Source: Perognathus longimembris pacificus (Eukaryota > Chordata > Mammalia > Rodentia > Heteromyidae). From it: a stretch of DNA of 64,000 nt. The stretch spans positions 76,634,575 to 76,698,574 of the forward strand of contig NC_063166.1 in assembly GCF_023159225.1 (NCBI RefSeq). The letters run 5' to 3'. How positions within the stretch are numbered: the first letter of the stretch is position 1; every line of letters begins with the position of its first letter. Shown piece after piece: positions 36,983 to 46,110 of this stretch. The notes beneath the pieces were generated by a model. It did no database searches. It saw only the letters and a program-made list of their open reading frames with translations, and had not been told where the DNA came from. The translations under genes were made by a program, and so were the position numbers.

Positions 36983-37129
36983 CCTAAAGAGCGTCCGGAC
37001 TGGTTTGTGGCTCCAAAATTTCTCACTGACTGTTCCTCTAATATCTAGTTCCTTGGATATGAGAACTGGACAAAAGCCAACCTCCTTTCATGCTGGGAAC
37101 TCCAAGTTCTTTCTTTTTTTTTTTTTTTT

Positions 37130-37580
37130 GAGTTAAAACACTGCAAATTTATTCTGTGGACATCTTTGAGAGGCCATTATTCTGTCTACCATAATAAAAA
37201 TCTCTTTCATTCTAGATACTGGGGGTATGAGACATGAAAAGCTGAATTCTAGGCCAGGGGAAGTAACAAGAGAAATCACTGTAGAGTGATATAAATAATG
37301 CATTTGAGAGATAGGTCTGTACTTGGGATCTCCTGTATTATAGGTAGGGCTTTTTGGAGAAAACGTTAGATATCACCTCAATATGGCTTAAACAAAAATA
37401 TGAATTTTTTGAAGGGAAGTAAAGTGATAAGGGAATCTGAGAGCAAGAGAGCAGTCAGGCCATAGACAGACTTGGATGAGGAATAGAAAATTTGGTAGAA
37501 ACCCAGAGCTTATCTCCATGGACCTAGTCCATATGGCTAAAATGATCATGCTTCACCTCATGAGTTCTGCATCTGATACT
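37130..37580 (-). mobile_element. 3'-transduced segment of the L1
   Basis: About 450 bp of non-L1 sequence between the L1's own A-rich end and a second poly(A). On the minus strand an AATAAA (within CAGAATAAATTTGCAG, about 37155-37148) lies roughly 20 nt before the final tail. That is what transcription read-through to a downstream genomic signal would produce. The segment is a tag of the source locus of this L1. Confidence 0.88.
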
Positions 37581-37816
37581 TCTTTTTTTTTAAATTTTTT
37601 TTATTATTAATTGAACATAAATTTTTTTTTTACAAGGTGTTGTGCAAAGAGGGTGCAGTTACATAATAGGGCAGTGTGTACATTTCTTGTGATATCTTAC
37701 AACCTGTTTTTCCATCCCCTGTCTAGGTCAGGTAGACCCATATGCAATATACAATGTATCAAGCACATATACCGTGTTCACAGACTTGGTCTCTACTGTC
37801 TCTCCATCTCCCTTTG

Positions 37817-40800
37817 TTAACAGTCATATATCAAGGAGATCATGCCCCTTTGTTTTCTGTGTTCTAGGCTTGTCTCACTCAACATTATTTGTTCGAGTTC
37901 TGACCATTTCCCTGCGAATAACAATATTTCACCATTCCTAATCGCTATGTAGTATTCCATTGTGTATAAGTACCATATTTTTTGGATCCATTCATCTGTG
38001 GAGGGGCATCTGGGTTGTTTCCAAATTTTGGCTATTGTGAATTGTGCCGCGATAAACATGGAAGTACAAATGTCCTTTTGATATCTTGGGTTTTGCTGTT
38101 TAGGATAATGCCTAGGAGTGGTATGGCTGGGTCATAGGGTAGGTCTATATTGAGCTTTTTGAGAAACCTCCATACTGTTCTCCAAAGTGGTTGTACTAAT
38201 TTGCACTCCCACCAACAATGGAGAAGGGTTCCTCTTTCCCCACAGCCCCTCCAGCATTTGTTGTTGCCTGAGTTCAGAGTATAGGCCATTCTAACTGGGG
38301 TGAGGTGGTATCTCAGGGTTGTTTTTATTTGCATTTCCTTTACTAGCAGGGATGTTGAGCATTTCCTCATGTGTTTCTTTGCCATTTTTATATCTTCTCT
38401 TGTGAAGTCTCTCTTTAGCTCTTTTGCCCATTTCCTAATAGGTTTATTGGGCTTGGAGGGGCTTAGTTTTTTGAGTTCTCTGTAGATGACAGATATCAGG
38501 CCTTTGTCTGTTGCTGTGCTGGTAAATATCCTTTCCCATATCGTTGGCTGTCTTTCTATTTTGGTGGCTATGACCTTAGCTGTGCAGAAACTTTTTAATT
38601 TGTAGTAGTCCCATTTGTTGAGTCTTTCCCCTATTTGTTGTGCCCCTGGGACTCTATTCAGGAAGTTCCTTCCTGTGCCTATAAGTTCTAGTGTCTTTCC
38701 TACTCTGTCCTTCAGTAGTTTCAAAGATTCAGGTCTGATGTTGAGGTCCTTGATCCATTTTGAGTTGATCTTGGTGCATGGTGATAGGCTTGGGTCCACT
38801 TTGAGTTTTCTGCATATGGCTGCCCAGTTCTCCCAGCACCAGTAGTTGAAGAGGCTATGTTTATTCCATTGTATGTCTTTAGCTCCTTTGTCGATTATCA
38901 GTTGGCTGTAAGAGTGCAGTTTTATTTCTGGGTCTTCAATTCTAATCCACTGGTCTTCCGATCTGTTTTTATACCAATACCATGCTGTTTTTGTTATGAC
39001 GGCCTTGTAGTAGAGCTTGAAGTCTGGTATGGTGATACCTCCTGCACTATGTTTTTTGCCTAGAATTGCTTTGGCTATTCTAGGTTTTTTGCTGTTCCAT
39101 ATGAATTTATGGATTGGTTTCTCTATTTCAGTGAAGAATGTGGCTGGGATTTTGATAGGTATTGCATTGAATTTGTATAACAATTTGGGCAATATGGCCA
39201 TTTTCACTATATTGATTCTGCCTACCCATGAGCATGGGAGGTCTTTCCATCTCCTTGTGTCTTCTTTGATTTCCCTTATTAGATTTTTGTAGTTTTCATT
39301 GAATAGGTCCGTCACGTCCTTGGTTAAGTTGATCCCTAGGTACTTTATTCTTTTTTTTTTTTTTGGCTACTGTAAATGGAATTGTTTCCATAATTTCCTT
39401 TTCTGTTTGTCTATTGCTGGTGTACAGAAAAGCTGCTGACTTTTGTGGATTGATTTTGTATCCTGCTACTTTGCCAAATTGGTTTATTAGATGTAGGAGT
39501 TTGGGTACTGAGTTTTTTGGGTCCTTGAGATATAAGATCATGTCGTCTGCGAATAGGGATAACTTGATTTCTTCCTTGCCGATGTGGATCCCTTTGATGT
39601 CCTCCTCTTGCCTTATTGCTATGGCTAGGGATTCCAGCACTATGTTGAACAGAAGTGGGGAGAGTGGGCATCCTTGTCTTGTTCCTGTGTTTAGGGGGAA
39701 TGATTTAAGTTTCTCTCCATTTAATATGATATTAGCAGTTGGTCTGTTGTATATGGCTTTTATTGTTTTGAGGAATGTTCCATCTATTCCTGTTCTCTCC
39801 AAAGCTTTTAATAGGTATGGATGTTGTATTTTGTCGAAGGCTTTTTGGGCATCGACTGAGATAACAATGTGATTCTTGATTTTAGTTCTGTTTATGTGGT
39901 GAATTACATTGATTGATTTACGGATGTTGAACCATCCTTGTGACTGAGGGATGAAGCCTACTTGGTCATGATGTATGATATTCTTGATCACTTTCTGGAT
40001 CCTGTTAGCTAATATTTTATTGAGGAGCTTTGCATCTGTGTTCATTAGTGATATTGGTCTGTAGTTCTCTTTTTTTGTTGGATCTTTGCCTGGTTTGGGG
40101 ATGAGTATGATATTAGCTTCGTAGAATGAGTTTGGGATTTCTCCCTCCGTTTCTATTTCGCGGAAGAGTTTGAGGAGTATTGGAATTAGCTCCTCACTAA
40201 AGGTTTTGTAGAATTCGTTGGTGAATCCATCTGGGCCTGGGCTTTTCTTAGTAGGGAGGTTCTTGATTACCTCTTGTATCTCACCGTAAGTTATTGGTTT
40301 ATTTAGTTGATTTATTTCTTCTTGGTTCAGTTTGGGCAGTTTGTACTTCTCTAAGAATTGATCCATTTCTGTAAAATTATTGTTTTTTGCTGAGTAGAGG
40401 TTTTGGAAATAGCTCCTTATGATTGTTTGAATATCGTGTGTACTTGTTGTAATTTTTCCTGTGGAGTCCCTGATTTTACGAATATGAGTCTCTTCTCTTC
40501 TTTTTTTTGTGAGTCTTGCAAGGGGTCTGTCAATTTTGTTTATTTTCTCAAAGAACCAGCTTTTAGTCTTATTTATTTGTTGAATGGTCTTTCTATTTTC
40601 AATCAGATTTATCTCTTCTTTAATCTTTGTAATCTCTCCCCTCCTAGTCGTTTTAGATTCTGTCATTTCTTGTTTCTCCAGTTGTTTTAGTTTCATCGTG
40701 AGGGTATTCACCTGCTCTGCTTCCATTCTTTTAATGTGGGTACTGAGTGCAATGATCTTGCCCCTCAGTACTGCCTTAGCTGTGTCCCATAGGTTTCTTT

Positions 40801-41650
40801 GTGATGTGTTTTCTTTGTCATTGTGGCTTATGAATTCGTTGATTTCATCTTTAATTTGATCTGTGGCCCAAGTGTTGGATAGCAGCGTGGGGTTTAGCCT
40901 CCAAGAGTGTGTATAGCCTCTGTGGTATCCTTTGTTGTTGAGGGTTACCTTTAATCCACTGTGATCAGATATAATACATGGGATGATGTCAATACTTTTG
41001 TATTTGCTGAGGTTCTTTGTGTGGGCTATGACGTGGTCTATTTTGGAATATGATCCATGGGCTGCTGAAAAGAAGGTGTATTGGGTCTCTGTAGGGTGGA
41101 AGGTTCTATATAGGTCTGTTAGATCCATTTGGGAAATGGTGTTATTTAGGTCCTCAGCTCCCTTACTAATCCTCTGGGTGTTGGATCTGTCTCTTGGACA
41201 GAGAGGAGTATTAAAGTCACCCACTATGATTGTGTTTGCATCTATCTTGCTCTGTAATTCTGTGAGAATTTGCTTGACATATGTCGGGCCTCTTTTGTTC
41301 GGTGAGTATACATTTATCACCGTGATGTCTTGATTCTGGATTTTTCCTTGTATTAATATATAGTGTCCTTCTTTGTCTTTTTGAGTGGACTTTAAAGAGA
41401 AGATCAGCTTGTCTGAGATCAGAATGGCTACACCTGCCGTTTTGGTGGGTGCATTTGCTTGGTAGATCTTGGTCCATCCTTTCATTCGAAGCCTGTTTTT
41501 GTCCCTTGCTGTAAGGTGGGTCTCTTGTAGACAGCAGATGTCAACTTTTTGTTTGCGGATCCATTCTGCCAGTCTGCTCCTCTTGATCGGGGAGTTTAAG
41601 CCATTAATATTTAAAGAGATCAAGGATAAGGGTGTTTTTTCTCCTTCCAT
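37817..41650 (-). pseudogene. L1 ORF2 (endonuclease-reverse transcriptase), two frameshifts
   Basis: The span equals about 1,278 codons, normal for ORF2. The first frame (41650-39296) has the apurinic-type endonuclease with QETH, GDFNTP and SDH motifs, and the reverse transcriptase with [11 protein letters not shown]. The second frame (39315-38032) holds the C-terminal part with the Cys/His motif [18 protein letters not shown]. The last frame (38059-37817) holds the usual end with WYLYTMEYYIAI. The frame breaks at an A15-type run (about 39351-39364) and at a one-base loss near 38107, inferred from the related copies at 18541 and 29737. As assembled, it cannot make a full ORF2p. Confidence 0.9.
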
Positions 41651-41842
41651 TTTCTTGTTGGGCTGTTTTCTTCCTAGTTTTTTTTTTTTTTTCTTCTTGT
41701 CTTTAGTGAGCTGGTCTTTCTGCTGGACTTTGGCTATTGAAGTTTCTTTCTGATTCTGTCTGTGTGTCTTTTACGATCTCTGTTGGGTGGGCTTCCCCTC
41801 TTAATATTCTCTGTAGGGCTGGTTTTTTATTCACATACTCCT

Positions 41843-42952
41843 TTAGCTCCTCTTTGGTGTGGAAAGATCTGGTTCTCCCTTCGAATGTGAACTCCAGTTT
41901 GCTGGATATTTGATCCGAGGTTGTAAATTGTTATTCTGAAGTACTTGGATGGTGTTCTTCCACTCACTTCGAGCTTGGTAAGTTTGTGTGGATAAGTCGG
42001 ATGTTATTCGAATCCTCTTCCCATTGAAAAAAGTTTCCTTCTTCGCTTTGGCTGAATTCAGAATTTGCTCTTTAATCTTGAGGTCTGTAGTCTTGAATAT
42101 TATGTGCCTTGGGGTGGTTTTCCTGGGGTCTGGCCTGCCAGGTGTCCTATAGGCTTCGGTTACCTGGATGGGGTCCCCTGTGAGATTGGGGAAGTTTTCT
42201 GCAATAACTTTATTGAGAACATGATTAAGCCCTCTGCTCTGATATTCGGCTCCTTCTTCTATTCCAATTATGCGCAGATTATATCTCTTGTCTTTGTCCA
42301 TTAGTTCCTGGAGTAATCTTCCCTGAAGCTTCACCTTTTCTTGGAGTGTGGTCATTTTCTGGTTGTTGTCAGCTGCTTCATCGTCCAGGCGAGAGATTCT
42401 GGATTCCATATGGTCAACTCTTTGTGTTATGGTTTCAATTGCAGAGTTTATGGATGTCAGAGAGCTATTCATGGTTGTCATATCAGCTCTGATCGTGGAA
42501 ATTTCTTCCTTTAAAGAGTTGTATTTTAAATCTATTTTTTCATGCATTTCAATTCTCAGGGTGTGGAGATTTTCTTTAAAGGCGGCTTGCATTGTATCCA
42601 TTTTTGCTTCCATTTCTTTAAACGAGGCTTGCATTGTATCCAGTTTTGCTTCCATTTCTTTCTTGGCTTCCTGGGTGTCCTTCCAGATTTCCACTCTAAA
42701 CTCCTGGAATTGTTTTCTGATTTCATTTCTGACACTTTCGATCATTCCTGTTAACATGGCCTCATTTGCTTTTTTATTCTCCATCTCCTCTTCAGTCGTG
42801 CTGCTTTTTGGAGCTGGCGAGTTGGCTTGTCCTTTGATGAACTGAGTTATGTTTCTTTGTGATTTGCGCATCTGGAGGTCTGTGTAGATCTTCCCTCCCT
42901 TCTGTGTAGACATGTCTACGGCAGCAGGTGCTGTCGCTGTGGCCCCGCCCAC
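41843..42952 (-). CDS. L1 ORF1 protein (369 aa, intact)
   Basis: RNA-binding nucleic-acid chaperone that coats L1 RNA. The frame is uninterrupted. Seen: a long N-terminal coiled coil (roughly residues 60-215) with heptad-like hydrophobics, then an RRM-type region with NLRIIGIEEG (about residue 228) and a basic C-terminal domain containing PRHIIFKTTDLKIKEQIL. Residues 98-111 and 112-125 are a tandem 14-residue duplication (KEMEAKLDTMQASF / KEMEAKMDTMQAAF). The usual length for rodent ORF1p is about 357-371 residues. Initiation at Met14 is an alternative. Confidence 0.92.
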   Translation of the reverse strand: MGGATATAPAAVDMSTQKGGKIYTDLQMRKSQRNITQFIKGQANSPAPKSSTTEEEMENKKANEAMLTGMIESVRNEIRKQFQEFRVEIWKDTQEAKKEMEAKLDTMQASFKEMEAKMDTMQAAFKENLHTLRIEMHEKIDLKYNSLKEEISTIRADMTTMNSSLTSINSAIETITQRVDHMESRISRLDDEAADNNQKMTTLQEKVKLQGRLLQELMDKDKRYNLRIIGIEEGAEYQSRGLNHVLNKVIAENFPNLTGDPIQVTEAYRTPGRPDPRKTTPRHIIFKTTDLKIKEQILNSAKAKKETFFNGKRIRITSDLSTQTYQARSEWKNTIQVLQNNNLQPRIKYPANWSSHSKGEPDLSTPKRS

Positions 42953-44054
42953 CAGTGCAGGGCACGCCTACCAGAGCGGGCGCTTTCGCCGGGGCCCCGC
43001 CCTCCTGTGCGCTGTGCGTCCCCTACAACAGGCACTTTAGCGGGGTCTGCCTCCCAGAGCGAGCCCTGGGTTGTTGGGTTGTGCTTGCGCCCTCCCGCGA
43101 GTCCGTTGGGGGGGGGAGGCAGTATGTGTGGGGCCCAGTGGGATCGACTGTCCGGGTGTGGCTTGGCACCCTCAGACCTCGCCTCCGCTGCGAGGAGGGG
43201 GAACGAGCTCAGGCTCAGGTGACCCTGCTGGGCTGGTATTGCCCACCAGCGCCTGTGATTTTAGTTGTAAGAGTCCGCAAGGTCTAGGCGCCTCGGGTGG
43301 GGCTTGCCCTGCCGGCCGTCCCCGGCCCCTGTTGGGAAGGGGACGGGGCCGGTTCTGCCAGTTCAGGAACCTTTGGGGGCTTGGGGCTGTTCCGCCCTTC
43401 CCCTGCTAGACTGGCTTCCCAGCGCCTGATGAGAGCTTCCCGCCTGATTTGGGGGTTCTTTGTTCCCACGGGAGTGGGGAGGGGGAGGGAGGGAGATATA
43501 GCTTCTTTGTCGGGCTTGGGTCTCCCGTTGGGGGAAGGGATTATGGGGGACTCACTTTTGCTGCGTTGTGTGTGTGTCCCGCGCAGCCGTTGGCCCATCA
43601 GGGGTTGGCGAAGTGTTGTGGTGGCTTCCCCCGTTCCCTCTTTCTGCCGCGCTGGGTTCCCTTGTGCGAATCCGGTGTGGACCCGAACTTCTCGTCACTG
43701 CCGGTTAGTGTCTTGGTCCGCACCCTGCCTTGTGTCCGTGGGGTCTCCCGCTATATGGATTCTGCGCTCCTGGCAACCTGTCTGCCGATCGCCGGGTTCC
43801 CCTTTCCCAGCCTGACCCTGTTTGGGCCAGGGTCGGCTGGTGGGGGGAGGTGCCCCGGAGATTCTCCAGCTCCATGTAGGTTTTTGGTTCTTCTTTTTTG
43901 CTCCTTTTTGTTTTCCTGCGTTTCTCCACTGCTTCTGGATGCTGGTTTTGCTGGGTTCTTGGTGGAGTGTTGGGTGTTGGAGTTCCCAGCTCGCTATTCA
44001 GTTGGTGCAAGTCGGGGTGCCTCCCTATTCTTTCGGCGCCATCTTTCTCCCCTC
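42953..44054 (-). promoter_or_regulatory. L1 5' UTR/internal promoter
   Basis: About 1.1 kb of CpG-rich sequence that starts on the minus strand with GAGGGGAGAAAGATGGCGCC. AAGATGGC near the first bases matches the YY1 site that marks L1 transcription starts in human L1 (family knowledge). The intact start supports a full-length insertion. Confidence 0.8.
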
Positions 44055-44251
44055 AACTCCAAGTTCTTGAGGTCATAAATATGGCTGCTGATATATGCAG
44101 CCTACGGCTCCGTGGGATGGGTGTCTTATTGGAGATCTGCTCTACATTGGTCAACCAGGGGAGTGTGGAAGCCTGCCCCACATTGTCCAGCATCTTCCCT
44201 TAGAAGTGAATGCCACACTCACGGGTCCTCATCTTGATAATCTGAAGAGTT

Positions 44252-45439
44252 GTAAAATGTCCTCCTTTATTCCATCATTTCCCCCGTCTTTGTTTAAAGA
44301 AGCGAACCGCCTGTCGTAGGTTGGGTGGGCCGCCTTGCCTGCCTTACCCCTCATCAGGAACTTCTTCAGAGCAAAGCTGAAGGCCCTTGTCTTAGGTTGG
44401 TCAGGCCCGACACCCCCTCTTACCCGTCTCTGGCTGCAGTTCCTCTCAGGGGAAATTCATTTACTTGGAGCTTGATCTTGTGCAGCTGGCTGGCTAAACT
44501 CATAAAAGAATTTTGCAATATACGTACAATGCAAGGAAGGCATAGGAAAACCATCAGCAGAAGTATCCCTGGGCCACGCAATGTCATTAGTAACCCCTTA
44601 ACATTAGTCAAAGAAGGGACATAGTGTTCAAATTGTTCAAACAGTTCTTTTGCAGTATTTGCCATTTCAAATCCAGAGGTGGAGCTTGTTCTAGTCCAGC
44701 TATTTGCCTATGGAGCTGATAAAGATCTAAAGATAAATTATTATGATGCCAAATACCATTAAGTTGTGCTACAACTTGTTCCCAAGGATAGCTTGACCCA
44801 TTATATTTATGGAGGGTTACACAAATAAAGTCAAACCCAGCATGGCAGCGCACCCGTTGCAAGGTTTGTAAAGCACGAATCTGTTCTCCCAGAGACAACA
44901 CAGATTCATACAATGCTTCTAATTTTTGTTCTACTTTATCATCAATCCTGCCTTGAAAGTGTAGGGCTTGCGTAGTATTATGAGCAAGCTAATTAACATA
45001 GGGAGCTGTCTGCACACTTTGAGTGTGTTAAAGCCACAGTAGCTGCTGCAGCAGAGGCAGCCAAGGAAATAAAGGCTACAATGCCTGCTATTAATAGCCC
45101 TACAAATCGTCTAGGGCGCATGAGCTCTTTTAAATGTTTTAACACTTGAATACCTGTTTCTTCATACCAAGCCTCAGATATGTTCAGAGGAAGCATAACA
45201 AATGGAGGCTTCTTAATAACAATTACAGAATCAGTAAGACCACTATACAAGCAATTTGTAAAAGAACAGTTAGTACAAGTAACATTGAAATACATGGCTC
45301 CTATAGAAATATTAAAAGGTCCATACATAATTGCATAAGGAGGTGTTACACAACTCATAATATTTTTTAAAAAGGAAGAAGAGGGCCAGGAGATATTATT
45401 TAGGGCAGCTACTAACATCCAGACATGACGTTGAGGGTG
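44252..45439 (-). mobile_element. betaretrovirus-like ERV env fragment (copy of 25208-26396)
   Basis: The same TM-side Env sequence as in unit A, with the same frame breaks. Pieces in different frames lie at 44665-44420, 44913-44608 and 45505-44993. The last includes the RPRR cleavage-like motif and the hydrophobic stretch, and its start runs into foreign L1 sequence. It ends abruptly at 45439, where L1 3' UTR begins. Non-functional. Confidence 0.88.
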
Positions 45440-45942
45440 TATATTGTATATATGCCTACCTGATTTAGGGAAGGGAAAGAAAAACAAGGGTGTAAGATAG
45501 CACAAGATATGTATTCACTGCCTTATTATGTAACTATACCCCTTTTGCACATCATCTTGGCAACAAAATTTAATTAATAAAAAAAACAAAGAATGGGTGT
45601 TTACCATTTTCAGGGAAAGTGAATGAAATTTGATTGCTGACAAAGAGATGAGGAAGCTGTGGCCAAATGGTTGGCTGATCAATGTGTCCAGTACCAAGCT
45701 GAACATTCTAGGATTCTTCTGTATTGGGTCTCTGAGATTCTACCTCCTTCACCCCTCCTAATTCTCCTCATACCCCTTCCCCTCCACACCCCTTTCCATT
45801 CTTGACTCCCAGAAGGCCACTGTCCACCTTCTGCAGGCTCCTGATTGGAGCTGGCTCTGCTGGTACTGAGTCTTCCATAGCTATTCTGGAACAAGCCAAC
45901 CAACACCCAGTGAGAGCAGGACACTGGGGCTCTGAGACTCAC

Positions 45943-46110
45943 GTTGTTTTTGGCAGGTATTCTGGCAGATGCTTTTGGTTTGGAAGTTGTTATTGTTTCC
46001 CTGGCAACCACCATAGACGAAGCTGTAGCAGGTATTATTTTCACTACTGTAGTACCACCGATGAAAAAGAGCCATGCAGGGACCGGAATCCTTTGGAAGT
46101 GTGCATACAT
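45943..46110 (-). CDS. EPPIN: EPPIN-C exon 3, Kunitz domain
   Basis: 168 nt, acceptor TTTCTACAG and donor C|GTGAGT. Complete 6-Cys Kunitz domain, one residue different from copy B (GGCQG against GGCRG). Confidence 0.92.

Larger units (their letters stand above)
37112..44054 (-). mobile_element. full-length L1 with 3' transduction
   Basis: A complete L1 in antisense orientation to the window, flanked by the exact 14-bp duplication AACTCCAAGTTCTT (37098-37111 and 44055-44068). In 5' to 3' order: GC-rich 5' UTR 44054-42953, ORF1 42952-41843, a spacer of about 190 bp, ORF2 41650-37817 (two frameshifts), 3' UTR to about 37603, internal A-rich tail 37602-37583, non-L1 transduced segment 37580-37130, final poly(A) 37129-37114. 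It interrupts the 5' flank of EPPIN-B and is absent from units A and C. Confidence 0.95.
30725..44251. repeat. EPPIN segmental duplication, unit B (split by L1)
   Basis: Matches units A and C from the sequence after the L1 3' end (GGGTGTTTACC) to the breakpoint after GAAGAGTT (44251). A 6.9-kb L1 insertion at 37112-44054 splits its upstream flank. Confidence 0.9.

Noticed and set aside
38300..41753. Plus-strand frames of 61-169 codons across the L1
   Set aside because: Antisense shadows of L1 ORF2 and ORF1.
43297..44203. Plus-strand frames of 100-209 codons in GC-rich DNA at 43.0-44.2 kb, suggesting a CpG-island gene
   Set aside because: The region is the L1 5' UTR. High GC content opens long chance frames.
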